DNA from: Bacteroidota bacterium
Lineage (GTDB): Bacteria > Bacteroidota > Bacteroidia > Cytophagales > Cyclobacteriaceae
Assembly: GCA_018267275.1 (NCBI GenBank)
Contig: JAFDYV010000012.1
Location: 62,001-126,000 of the forward strand
Direction of reading: 5' to 3'
DNA: 64,000 nt
Numbering within the stretch: the first letter of the stretch is position 1; each line of letters starts with the position of its first letter. A program made the position numbers and the translations under genes. Shown piece by piece: positions 26,961 through 34,157 of this stretch. Below the pieces are notes generated by a model that was not told the DNA's origin, did no database searches, and was given only the letters and a program-made list of their open reading frames with translations.

Positions 26961-27050
26961 ATGGGTTCTGGAAATCAACAAAACAAACGTTTCTTCTTCT
27001 GGTTGCTGTTATGCCTTTTGCTGGCAATACTACCTTGGTTTATTCTCTAA
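26961..27050 (+). CDS. Possible 29-aa single-span membrane peptide
   Basis: A short frame, ATG at 26961 to TAA at 27050, encodes a hydrophilic N-terminus (MGSGNQQNKR) followed by one hydrophobic helix (FFFWLLLCLLLAILPWFIL). It lies in an otherwise empty 200-bp gap and overlaps the 3' end of the convergent hydrolase gene by 21 bp. No clear ribosome-binding site is visible. Function unknown; the organised amphipathic layout is the only support, and chance cannot be excluded. Confidence 0.35.
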   Translation: MGSGNQQNKRFFFWLLLCLLLAILPWFIL

Positions 27051-27995
27051 GAAATCCAACGCCACTTTTACCGATTCGCGAGGTATCTCTTCCATTGGCA
27101 CATGACCAGCGCCCGGAAAAATATGCAATTGAGAACCTTTGATGGCCCCGTGAAAGCGGTGGGCATTTGCCACGGGAATCCACGAATCTTTCTCGCCCCA
27201 TAAAATCAACGCGGGTGTTTGAATCGATGGAATACTATCTTGTAAGTCTTTACCCCGTTTCCGCAAACGATCCATGGTGGCCCTGCGGTTTCCCTCGCGC
27301 ATCATCAAATCAAAAAACCGATTTACATCCGCGTCTTTCACCTTGGCGGGATCGCCATATACTTGTTTGAGGTTGAAGCGAAACAAAAATTTAGGCGTGA
27401 TTTTGATCATTGCGTTGGCGACAGTCTCATTTTGTAGCATCTTAAAAATAAATGGGCGCGATTGCTTTTTTTCACCTGTGCCTGGTAGTTTCCAAAAACC
27501 GGCAGCATCTACCAAGATCAATTTCTTAACACGATGCGGATAGCGCAAAGCCAATTGCCACGCTACTTGTCCGCCCATGGAATTGCCCGCGACATAAAAC
27601 GTGTCGATTTGTAAATGGTCAGCAAGCTGAATGACAAGTTTGCCATAATCTTCTGTGGTGTAGCTCTTGGTGGCACTTGGCCCTGTCAATCCGTGCCCGG
27701 GAAAATCCACCGAAATGGTGCGGAGTGATTGACTAAGTTTTGACTCCCAACCTGCCCACGTATGCAACGAAGCAAAGCTGCCGTGCAGCAAGAATAGGGG
27801 AGCGCCTTGGCCGCGGTCGCGCACATGAATCTTTTCTGTACCAAGTGAAATGTATTTGCTTTCAGCGGTGAAGTATTCTGGCTCAAGATTACCTACCGGA
27901 ATATCTGGCTGGTACCAAACAGCTGCCAACACTAATAGAAGGGCCAGCAGGCCGCCAATAAGAAAGGCAACAAACTTGAATATGCGTTTGAGCAT
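27030..27995 (-). CDS. Alpha/beta-fold hydrolase, membrane-anchored
   Basis: About 321 aa. An N-terminal hydrophobic segment (LKRIFKFVAFLIGGLLALLLVLA) anchors or exports the protein. The alpha/beta hydrolase core shows LFLLHGSFASLHTW, then YVAGNSMGGQVAW (nucleophile elbow GNSMGG, Ser), the acid-bearing LILWGEKDSWIP, and the catalytic His in FPGAGHVPMEEIP. I chose the ATG at 27995, which forms TAATG with the stop of the upstream gene; the preceding in-frame TTG is less likely. It is the last gene of the Bat-type operon. Substrate unknown. Confidence 0.87.
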   Translation of the reverse strand: MLKRIFKFVAFLIGGLLALLLVLAAVWYQPDIPVGNLEPEYFTAESKYISLGTEKIHVRDRGQGAPLFLLHGSFASLHTWAGWESKLSQSLRTISVDFPGHGLTGPSATKSYTTEDYGKLVIQLADHLQIDTFYVAGNSMGGQVAWQLALRYPHRVKKLILVDAAGFWKLPGTGEKKQSRPFIFKMLQNETVANAMIKITPKFLFRFNLKQVYGDPAKVKDADVNRFFDLMMREGNRRATMDRLRKRGKDLQDSIPSIQTPALILWGEKDSWIPVANAHRFHGAIKGSQLHIFPGAGHVPMEEIPRESVKVALDFLENKPR

Positions 27996-28603
27996 TACCA
28001 ATCGGGTTTGCCTTTGTCTTTCGGTTTAGTGCCTTTTCGTTTGTTCTGTTGAAGGTATTGCTTCTCTTGGTTCTTCATCGCCTCCAAAATCATTTTCGCT
28101 TTCTCTTCAGACATTTCCATGTCTTTGAGTTTATCTTTTACCGATGGCGGAATGTCTTTCTTCTCTTTGTCCTGTTTCTCCTTTTGTTCTTGCTGTTCTT
28201 TTTGCTCTTGTTCCTTTTTTTGCTGCTCTTTATCTTTTTGTTCTTTTTTCTCTTCCTCTTTCTTTTCTTGTTCTTTTTGCTCCTGCTCTTTTTTCTGCTG
28301 GTCTTTATTCTGTTGATCCTTTTTTTCCTGGTCTTTCTTTTCCTGCTCCTTTTTTTCCTGCTCTTTTTTCTCTTGCTCTTTCTTTTCCTGTTCTTTCTTT
28401 TCTTCGTCTTTGATCTGTTCGCGAAGTGCTTTTAAGCGCTGGTCGTTGGGGAACTGTCTGATTGCTTGGTCCAGCACACTCACAGCTTGCCGATCTTGCT
28501 TATCGATAAACAACTTTGACGCATTGTGGAAAGCAACATCTGCCGTTTGCGAGAAGCAAACGTGAGATATTAAAATGGCTAGCACGAAAAGTAAATTCTT
28601 CAT
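27995..28603 (-). CDS. Exported K/E/Q-rich low-complexity protein with BatC-like C-terminus
   Basis: 202 aa with a signal peptide (KNLLFVLAILISHVCFSQ) and a short TPR-like helical region (NASKLFIDKQDRQAVSVLDQAI). A long run of EQEKK/KDQQ units (about residues 68-150) follows. After the repeat comes PPSVKDKLKDMEMSEEKAKMILEAMKNQEKQYL ending in KGKPDW, similar to the tail of BatC-type TPR proteins. The low-complexity tract should form a long charged helix and is prone to length variation. It overlaps the upstream TPR gene as ATGA. Function within the Bat system is inferred. Confidence 0.75.
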   Translation of the reverse strand: MKNLLFVLAILISHVCFSQTADVAFHNASKLFIDKQDRQAVSVLDQAIRQFPNDQRLKALREQIKDEEKKEQEKKEQEKKEQEKKEQEKKDQEKKDQQNKDQQKKEQEQKEQEKKEEEKKEQKDKEQQKKEQEQKEQQEQKEKQDKEKKDIPPSVKDKLKDMEMSEEKAKMILEAMKNQEKQYLQQNKRKGTKPKDKGKPDW

Positions 28604-29247
28604 TTGTTAATGTCTGCTACAATTTTTGTGCGATTAATGAATTCGTTGTAGTGTGCCACAGTTTTATCTTTCGCCAGCCCGTCTACCATCAGTTGATGTG
28701 CTTCTTGGTATTTCCGCTGGCTGACCAATTGATCGGCTTTTGCTTTGAGTTGTTTGGCAAATTCAGATGGCTCAATGTCTTTGTCTTTCTTCGAATCGTT
28801 CTTGTTGTCTTTTTTCTTTTGCTCGGCAAGTTTTTTCTTCACCACTTCATAATTGTAACGCGCTTCTTGGTTTTCGGGGGCAGCTTTCAAAGCTTGTCTG
28901 AAATAGTTCAATGCTTCTTCTAATTTTCCCTTGGTGTCGGCCATAACCCCAAGCTGTTGGTTGGCCACCGACCGAATGCGCGAGTTGGGGCTTTGCGCGA
29001 TTTGTGAATACGTGTTGAGTGCATTGGCGGTGTCTTTCAGTTGATAGTACGCTGCCGCTAGGTTGGCACGCACTTCATCTTCAGTTACGCCCAACGAATC
29101 TACCAAATACCTATACTTCTTCGCTGCTGTTTCAAAGTCACCAGACAAAAACGCTTTCTTTGCTTCAGATTTAGCGGTATTGATTTTACCGATTTTATCC
29201 AAGTCGGTAAATAACAAAGCGATCACCAACAGCACCGCAGCCTTCAT
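28600..29247 (-). CDS. TPR-repeat protein of the Bat operon (BatC-like)
   Basis: 215 aa. A short N-terminal hydrophobic stretch (KAAVLLVIALLFT) is followed by three to four TPR-like helical pairs (AKKAFLSGDFETAAKKYRYL, ANLAAAYYQLKDTANALNTY, GKLEEALNYFRQALKAAPENQEARYNYEVV). A lysine-rich spacer and a further helical pair follow. Overlapping start and stop codons couple it to the VWA gene upstream and to the low-complexity gene downstream. BatC-type TPR proteins are thought to act with BatA/BatB in envelope stress tolerance; that role is inferred here. Confidence 0.8.
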   Translation of the reverse strand: MKAAVLLVIALLFTDLDKIGKINTAKSEAKKAFLSGDFETAAKKYRYLVDSLGVTEDEVRANLAAAYYQLKDTANALNTYSQIAQSPNSRIRSVANQQLGVMADTKGKLEEALNYFRQALKAAPENQEARYNYEVVKKKLAEQKKKDNKNDSKKDKDIEPSEFAKQLKAKADQLVSQRKYQEAHQLMVDGLAKDKTVAHYNEFINRTKIVADINK

Positions 29248-30212
29248 ATTGAAACGGTTTTAAGACTTACCAACAAATCGAGGACTAACAATAGGACGGC
29301 TGCCAATAAGAAGTAGAAATAACGGTTGGCCGAAACATCTACAGTGCGTGCATCGCGCAGCTCACCCTCAATTTTGCCAATAGTACTAATTAAACGGTTT
29401 ACATCATTGCGGCTGTCGTTGATTTCAAAATATTGGCCGTTGGTTTTACTAGCCAGCGCCTTGAGTGATACGGGGTTGAGTTTTGAAATCACCACGTTAC
29501 CGCTATTGTCAGTTTTGTATCCACGCCCGGTTTGAATTTGCCCACCTTTTTCGGTGCCGACCCCGAGGGTGAACAATTTAATGTCATTGTCTTCTACCTC
29601 GCGTGCCACGTCATCGGTTTCTTCGCCAAAGTCTTCGCCATCGCTGATCAAAATGATCACTTTTGATTTTTGTTGACCCGATGCACCGTTTTCGTCATTG
29701 ATTTTTTTGAGTGCCATTTTGAGGGGAGGGCCAAAGTCAGTGCCGGATGAAGGAACTAAACTGGTGTTCATGGTCTCAATAAAAAGGTTGAGTGCATTTT
29801 GGTCGTAGGTGAGCGGGCATTGCATAAACGCCTCTGACGAGAAGATGATGACGCCCACGCGGTCTGAATTAAAGGCCGCAACAATCTTCTTCATTTCGTA
29901 CTTGATTTTTTCCAGCCTCGTGGGTTGAATGTCAAAGGCGTCCATCGATTTAGACAAATCCACACAGATCATAATATCCTTTCCAATGGATTTAATTTCG
30001 CGTTTGGATGAACCAAATGATGGGCCCAGGTAGGCGATGATCAGTAATGCGAATAAAGCGCTGCGCAAAGCGATCTTTACCAGCACGGTGTAAAATGGAG
30101 TCTTCAGTACGCGGCTAATGCGCCACAAGCGCACAATGTAAGCTCCGTAAAGGACCATAAAGAGGAGTATGACCACCGCCTCAAACCAACCGAACGAGCG
30201 AAAGAAGAGCAC
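29244..30212 (-). CDS. BatA/BatB-like von Willebrand factor A membrane protein
   Basis: 322 aa with two hydrophobic segments near the N-terminus (residues 10-30 and 48-68) and one at the C-terminus (FYFLLAAVLLLVLDLLVSL). Between them is a VWA domain with an intact MIDAS motif (ICVDLSKSMDA, then a later SSGTDFGPPL and LISDGEDFGEE). It is the Bacteroides aerotolerance (Bat) type. The start is GTG at 30212, directly downstream of the tRNA terminator. MoxR and DUF58 genes, normally ahead of such proteins, are not adjacent. Confidence 0.88.
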   Translation of the reverse strand: MLFFRSFGWFEAVVILLFMVLYGAYIVRLWRISRVLKTPFYTVLVKIALRSALFALLIIAYLGPSFGSSKREIKSIGKDIMICVDLSKSMDAFDIQPTRLEKIKYEMKKIVAAFNSDRVGVIIFSSEAFMQCPLTYDQNALNLFIETMNTSLVPSSGTDFGPPLKMALKKINDENGASGQQKSKVIILISDGEDFGEETDDVAREVEDNDIKLFTLGVGTEKGGQIQTGRGYKTDNSGNVVISKLNPVSLKALASKTNGQYFEINDSRNDVNRLISTIGKIEGELRDARTVDVSANRYFYFLLAAVLLLVLDLLVSLKTVSI

Positions 30213-30260
30213 TTTATTTTTATTTCAAGAAACCATGTCAAAAGTACAACGCCAAGCAAA

Positions 30261-30290
30261 AACAAAAAAGCCCCACATTGCTGTGAGGCT
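30261..30290 (-). terminator. Intrinsic terminator of the tRNA cluster
   Basis: On the minus strand AGCCTCACAGCAATGTGGGGCT forms a 9-bp stem (arms 30269-30277 and 30282-30290) followed by a run of T (complement of 30264-30269). It lies 5 nt after the 3' end of tRNA-Pro, as expected for the end of the tRNA transcript. Confidence 0.85.
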
Positions 30291-30295
30291 TTATG

Positions 30296-30369
30296 TCGGG
30301 GTGGCCAGATTCGAACTGACGACCTCTTGGTCCCAAACCAAGCGCGATACCGGGCTACGCTACACCCCG
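30296..30369 (-). tRNA. tRNA-Pro (UGG)
   Basis: 74-nt cloverleaf on the minus strand. Acceptor arms CGGGGTG and CACCCCG pair fully. The anticodon arm CTTGG-TTTGGGA-CCAAG places UGG at the anticodon, and the T arm contains the GTTCGAATC loop. The 3' CCA is not encoded, as is frequent in Bacteroidota. It is the last gene of the Ser-Arg-Pro cluster. Confidence 0.95.
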
Positions 30370-30457
30370 AACTTCAAAAGAGGCGCAAAGATATAGAAAC
30401 ATATCAATCCACCAACTGTGATCCCGGCTGGATTCGAACCAGCGACCTACTGCTTAG

Positions 30458-31105
30458 CTTACCACTTCGATTTTCATCGCTCCTGAACATTGTTCAGGAT
30501 TTGTGGTCTGGACTATATCTTCACCATTTCAGGTGTGATGCGTATAGTCTCTACGGAACTTCCCTATAACCATGGGCCCAACGAATGTTTTTGGCTTGGT
30601 TATTTTTTGGCGCGTTTACCCTCAAGTTGATAGTGCTTTCGTTCTTGACATCAGACGCAGAAAAGTAATAACAACAATCCAGTTCAAGGCAATAGACACA
30701 AAAAACGTCAATTGTTGTTTTATCCATTTTCTTTGTGCGTACACCACGAGAATCTGCATAGCTGCTTTCGAAGCGTACAGTCAGCATACCTTTTCTGAGC
30801 GACCTAGTCTTTACTTGCACTCTTTTAAAAGAGTTGCCGCGATAAGCGACCAAGTCAAACGGGGCATGCTCCGAAAGAGGAATACAGACCAAGAAACCTT
30901 TTGCACATAAATCAGCTTGAGCCTTCAATACGCCTAAGTCTCCTTTGTTTTTTGTATGATGAAATATCATTCCAAAATATAATAAAGAAAACAGGAAATT
31001 TCCTCGGGGTTACCATTTCAACATCGAGGTTGAAGAAGGGTTCACCGAAATAGCATCATCCACTTTGTTCATTATTTGTTTTTGAACAAAGGCTCCTATT
31101 TGTTA
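30458..31105 (-). ncRNA. Group I self-splicing intron in tRNA-Arg(UCU)
   Basis: Core pairings can be read on the minus strand. P2 is CTTTGTTCA/TGAACAAAG (31083-31091 with 31063-31071) and P3 is TGATGC/GCATCA (31053-31058 with 30536-30541). P4 is TTTCGG/CCGAGG (31045-31050 with 31002-31007). P7 is GACTAT/ATAGTC (30544-30549 with 30511-30516), P8 is CACC/GGTG near 30522-30535, and P9 is TCCTGAAC/GTTCAGGA (30481-30499). The sequence AAGATATAGTCC matches the conserved S element and AGAGACTA the R element. The intron ends in G (30458). The open reading frame sits in the P6 extension. I did not establish P1 and its U-G pair with certainty. Subgroup not assigned. Confidence 0.9.
30551..30970 (-). 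CDS. Intron-encoded PD-(D/E)XK homing endonuclease (I-Ssp6803I type)
   Basis: 139 aa, entirely within the intron. It matches the group-I-intron PD-(D/E)XK endonuclease family (PDDEXK_5, typified by Synechocystis I-Ssp6803I from the tRNA-fMet intron). The conserved start is HHTKNKGDLGVLKAQADL, followed by the active-site segment PFDLVAYRGNSFKRVQVKTRS with Asp39, Gln52 and Lys54 (Gln replacing the usual acidic residue, as in that family). The C-terminal half has EIDVFCVYCLELD-like spacing (TIDVFCVYCLEL) and ends in GYREVP. The stop codon overlaps the ribozyme R element. It should cut intronless tRNA-Arg genes to drive intron homing. The frame looks intact, so the protein may be active. Confidence 0.92.
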   Translation of the reverse strand: MIFHHTKNKGDLGVLKAQADLCAKGFLVCIPLSEHAPFDLVAYRGNSFKRVQVKTRSLRKGMLTVRFESSYADSRGVRTKKMDKTTIDVFCVYCLELDCCYYFSASDVKNESTINLRVNAPKNNQAKNIRWAHGYREVP

Positions 31106-31163
31106 AAGGCAGTTGCTCTATCCAGCTGAGCTACGAGACCAACATGTCAAAGAAAAATTGAAG

Positions 31164-31252
31164 CGGAGAGGGGGGGATTCGAACCCCCGGTAAGGTTTAA
31201 CCCCTACGACAGTTTAGCAAACTGTTGGTTTAAGCCTCTCACCCACCTCTCC
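31164..31252 (-). tRNA. tRNA-Ser (GCU)
   Basis: 89-nt class II tRNA on the minus strand. The acceptor GGAGAGG pairs with CCTCTCC, with discriminator G. The anticodon arm ACAGT-TTGCTAA-ACTGT gives GCU. A long variable arm (CGTAGGGGTTAAACCTTACCG) separates it from the GGGGG/CCCCC T arm. CCA is not encoded. It is the first gene of the tRNA cluster. Confidence 0.95.
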
Positions 31253-31268
31253 AAGGCTTTAAAGGGTG

Positions 31269-31276
31269 CAAATATA
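31269..31276 (-). promoter_or_regulatory. -7 element of the tRNA cluster promoter
   Basis: TATATTTG on the minus strand is an exact TANNTTTG match, positioned so that transcription would start about 10 nt before tRNA-Ser. Upstream at the -33 distance there is only a T-rich tract (TGTTTTTT) rather than TTTG. It would drive Ser, Arg with its intron, and Pro as one transcript ending at the terminator at 30261-30290. Confidence 0.5.
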
Positions 31277-31302
31277 ATAGAATGGGGTAAAAAACAGCCT
31301 AA

Positions 31303-31644
31303 CTATTTTTGAAAACTGAAGGTCGATTTTAACAACGCCCCGCTCAATGCACTCAGCCCACCCACAAGTCCACCCACGATGGCCGTCAGCGCCAATGCAG
31401 GAATGGGCAGTAGCTTGTTGACCTTGGCTGTGAGAATGGCGTGAGAACTCATATCGATATACAGTGCCATGGCGAACCAAAGCAAGGCAACGCCAAGGAG
31501 GCCGGCTAAAAAAGATATGCCCCCTTTATTATCAATGACGTAGGCAACGGCTGCAGCCCCAATAGCCATTGACCACCACGGCAAAAAACTTTGAAGTACG
31601 AAACAGACTGCGGCTGTAATCAAAACTTGGATGATGAACTTCAT
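31303..31644 (-). CDS. Small integral membrane protein of unknown function
   Basis: About 113 aa, nearly all hydrophobic, with four predicted membrane helices (FIIQVLITAAVCFVLQSF, WWSMAIGAAAVAYVI, FLAGLLGVALLWFAMALYI, ALALTAIVGGLVGGLSAL). I place the start at the ATG at 31644, immediately after the acylase stop; a further in-frame ATG 12 nt upstream would overlap it. It is probably co-transcribed with the penicillin acylase gene. No function is recognised. Confidence 0.7.
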   Translation of the reverse strand: MKFIIQVLITAAVCFVLQSFLPWWSMAIGAAAVAYVIDNKGGISFLAGLLGVALLWFAMALYIDMSSHAILTAKVNKLLPIPALALTAIVGGLVGGLSALSGALLKSTFSFQK

Positions 31645-31645
31645 A

Positions 31646-34075
31646 TTACTCTGCATTTAATGTGATGGTTGACAATTCTTTTCCTTTCAAGTTTTCGGGT
31701 CGGTTAGCAAAATGGAATTTTACGTATTCGCCATTGGTCCAAAGCCCTAGCAAACTATTGTAGTAAGGGCTGCCAGGGTTGCCCGATTGCCCGCCAGGGT
31801 AGACACCCCAGGCTTGTACGCCAGCTTTTTCCAAGCTAACTACCATGCGCCAACTAGGGCCGTGGGTGCGCGAGTGTGCATTTACAGCACTGCCGTTTCC
31901 ACCATGTTCAATGTGATAGCTGAATGCTTCCATTTTATTCAAAAGATGTCCAACAATCGCATCTTTGAAAGTTCCCCATTTCGGGTTGAGCTTTTTTTCT
32001 GATTTCCATTTTTCCATCGCTGCTACGCCTTCACTAAATGACTTTCGGATGATGTCACGGGCATTTTCTTTTTCAGCGGTGGCTTTGATGTCGAAGAACG
32101 CGAGGTCTGGTTTTTCTTTCAGCAATCGAATGGTCATGTAAGTAGATGGTCGGGACAATGCCACTTTCGACTCCGACATTTCGTCCCACACCATGGGTAA
32201 AATGGCACGTAGCCACGCTTCGTAGTACGATGCACCTTCCGAATCGACACTGTTAAAATAGTCCCACGACCTCAGTTTTTCGAACGCTTCTTTCTCTGCG
32301 CCTTGCAAACTCATGCTATCCAACTGACTGAGCCAGTGTGGCAAACTCTCAGCCGCTTTTAAATTGTAGTTGTCGAGTTGCAACTTCATCATGTCCTGGG
32401 GCGTGATATTGTTGGCTGCGGCAAGCACCTCGTTGATCCTACGATTGCGATAGGCCTCCCAATTGCTGGCCGTAACAAAGTATGGATAGGTGAGGTCTGC
32501 CGGATATTGGTTGGCGGAGCTCACAAAGCCGCGTTCGGGGTTTTTGTACATCACGTTCTGCTCGTTGGGTATAAAGGCTTGCCATTCTTGTGAAGTGCGT
32601 GTGCCATCTAATACAAACTTGCCTTCGTTCTTTCGCCTCACCGGGTACTTGCCTTGTATGCGCATAGCAATGTCACCGCTCACGCTGGCGAACACAAAAT
32701 TCTGAGCAGGGGCAGTGAAGTGGTTCAAAGCTTCCATGTAATCTGCGTGACTGTTTGCGCGGTTGAGTTTGTAAAAAGTCAGTGCTTCCTCAGAGGGCTC
32801 GTGCGCAATCCAGCGGTAGGCAAAGTGATTTTTCTCGCCATCGCCATGAAAACTTTCGTCATACACCGCGGGGCCATGATGTGTATACACAACAGTATCA
32901 TAAAAATCAATCTTGCCTTTTACCTTGAATACCTCAATTTTCTTGCTGGTAGCTTTCCACTGCCCGTCTGATTCATATTGGTCTTTGCCGCGGCCATTGA
33001 ACTTCACTTTGTACCAGTCTACCACATCACGCTGGGCATTGGTGACGCCCCATGCGATGGAATCATTGAAGCCGCTGATCACGTTGGGCGACCCCGGAAG
33101 CGAAGCTCCCATACAGTTGATGCCTGGGGCATTCAAATGAATGATGTACCAAATAGAAGGCAATGACAGTTCAAGGTGGGGATCGTTACACAAGATCGGT
33201 GAGCCCGTTTTGGTTTTTGATCCGGCCACAGCCCAGTTGTTGCTACCCACATTGGGTGGCGATTTTTCGAATGGTTGTAGCGCGACTAGTTCATTGGGCA
33301 ATGCGAGCGGAACGCTATCGAGTGTGATGGGTTTGAAGTTCCACTTGCCGGTGTTGTCAACAATGGGGTCGCTCCAGCCCTCGTGATCGGGGTATATCAA
33401 ATCGAGCGTGTCTTTGCCGAAAAGCTTCAGCGCGTTGGTCATTTCAAGGTCTTTCTCACCCGTGCTGAGTGTTTTGGCCATGTACTTGAGCAAGAGTCCG
33501 GTTTTAACGGGTGTCCAAGGCTCCGGCTGGTAGCCCAGTAGTTTATACTCAATGGGCAGTTGTTCGTAGCTGAGTGATGCAATGTAGGCGTTGATGCCAC
33601 GGGTGTAACTTTCCACCATCGCTTTTGCGACCGGGTTTTTGTCCATGGCCGCCACCGCATTCTCTGCAGCAAACACCATTCCCAGTCTTCGTTGTGTGCG
33701 GTCGAAGTCGAGGGCCTTTTCGCCTATGATTTCGCTGATTCGGCCCGCGGCCGCGTGGGTTTGAAATTCCATTTGCCACAGTCGGTTTTGTGCCGTGATG
33801 TAACCCTGTGCAGCGAACAGATCATCGTCATTTTCGGCATAGATGTGGGGTATAAGTGCACTGTCGTAAACCACCGTTACCTTGGATTTCAAGCCCGGGA
33901 TGGCGGCAATGACATCACGCGAACTACCATCGCCGGCGTTTTGCCAAAAGCCATGGAAGGGATCGAGGAATTTGCTGAAGGGCGGGAGGGGTGTGCCGAA
34001 GTTCCAACTTTGGTTAAGAAAAAAAACCAAGGCGGCTGTAATGGCGCAGACAAAAAGAGATTTGGCGATTTTCAT
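31646..34075 (-). CDS. Penicillin acylase family Ntn-hydrolase
   Basis: 809-aa exported amidohydrolase (signal KIAKSLFVCAITAALVFFL). The alpha-subunit region precedes a spacer and the autocatalytic site PNVGSNNWAVAGSKT, where Ser becomes the N-terminal nucleophile of the beta subunit. Downstream CNDPHLELSLPSIWY and the conserved NVISGFNDSIAWGVTN fit the family. C-terminal GNGSAVNAHSRTHGPSWRMVV carries the late conserved Asn. Substrates of such acylases include N-acyl amides and acyl-homoserine lactones; which applies here is unknown. Length is typical for the precursor. Confidence 0.92.
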   Translation of the reverse strand: MKIAKSLFVCAITAALVFFLNQSWNFGTPLPPFSKFLDPFHGFWQNAGDGSSRDVIAAIPGLKSKVTVVYDSALIPHIYAENDDDLFAAQGYITAQNRLWQMEFQTHAAAGRISEIIGEKALDFDRTQRRLGMVFAAENAVAAMDKNPVAKAMVESYTRGINAYIASLSYEQLPIEYKLLGYQPEPWTPVKTGLLLKYMAKTLSTGEKDLEMTNALKLFGKDTLDLIYPDHEGWSDPIVDNTGKWNFKPITLDSVPLALPNELVALQPFEKSPPNVGSNNWAVAGSKTKTGSPILCNDPHLELSLPSIWYIIHLNAPGINCMGASLPGSPNVISGFNDSIAWGVTNAQRDVVDWYKVKFNGRGKDQYESDGQWKATSKKIEVFKVKGKIDFYDTVVYTHHGPAVYDESFHGDGEKNHFAYRWIAHEPSEEALTFYKLNRANSHADYMEALNHFTAPAQNFVFASVSGDIAMRIQGKYPVRRKNEGKFVLDGTRTSQEWQAFIPNEQNVMYKNPERGFVSSANQYPADLTYPYFVTASNWEAYRNRRINEVLAAANNITPQDMMKLQLDNYNLKAAESLPHWLSQLDSMSLQGAEKEAFEKLRSWDYFNSVDSEGASYYEAWLRAILPMVWDEMSESKVALSRPSTYMTIRLLKEKPDLAFFDIKATAEKENARDIIRKSFSEGVAAMEKWKSEKKLNPKWGTFKDAIVGHLLNKMEAFSYHIEHGGNGSAVNAHSRTHGPSWRMVVSLEKAGVQAWGVYPGGQSGNPGSPYYNSLLGLWTNGEYVKFHFANRPENLKGKELSTITLNAE

Positions 34076-34157
34076 TCAGTGTAAAAATGGTTGAAGCATA
34101 GGTTTATAGCAGCAAGTCAACGCAAAGTTTCGCTAACTTGCAACCCATTTGGGAAGT

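Larger units (their letters stand above)
30419..31140 (-). tRNA. tRNA-Arg (UCU), split by a group I intron
   Basis: The 5' exon (31106-31140, 35 nt: GGTCTCGTAGCTCAGCTGG...) and 3' exon (30419-30457, 39 nt: CTAAGCAGTAGG...) are separated by about 648 nt. Joined, they give a standard 74-nt tRNA. The acceptor stem GGTCTCG pairs with CGGGATC, the D arm is GCTC/GAGC, and the anticodon arm ACTGC-CTTCTAA-GCAGT puts UCU at the anticodon. The T arm is GCTGG/CCAGC. The break falls after U34, between the first and second anticodon bases, the position also used by the classical cyanobacterial tRNA-Leu(UAA) group I intron. CCA is not encoded. Neither half is functional unless the intron is removed. Confidence 0.92.

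Noticed and set aside
28049..28435. Long plus-strand frames rich in Phe, Leu and Ser opposite the low-complexity gene
   Set aside because: They are the antisense reading of the Lys/Glu/Gln repeats (TTC/CTT codons) and show no independent protein character.
30169..30569. Two overlapping plus-strand frames across the tRNA region
   Set aside because: They read through tRNA-Pro, the tRNA-Arg 3' exon and the ribozyme core, all of which are better explained as minus-strand RNA genes.
30572..30910. Plus-strand frame of 112 aa inside the intron
   Set aside because: Antisense to the recognised PD-(D/E)XK endonuclease; no family resemblance.
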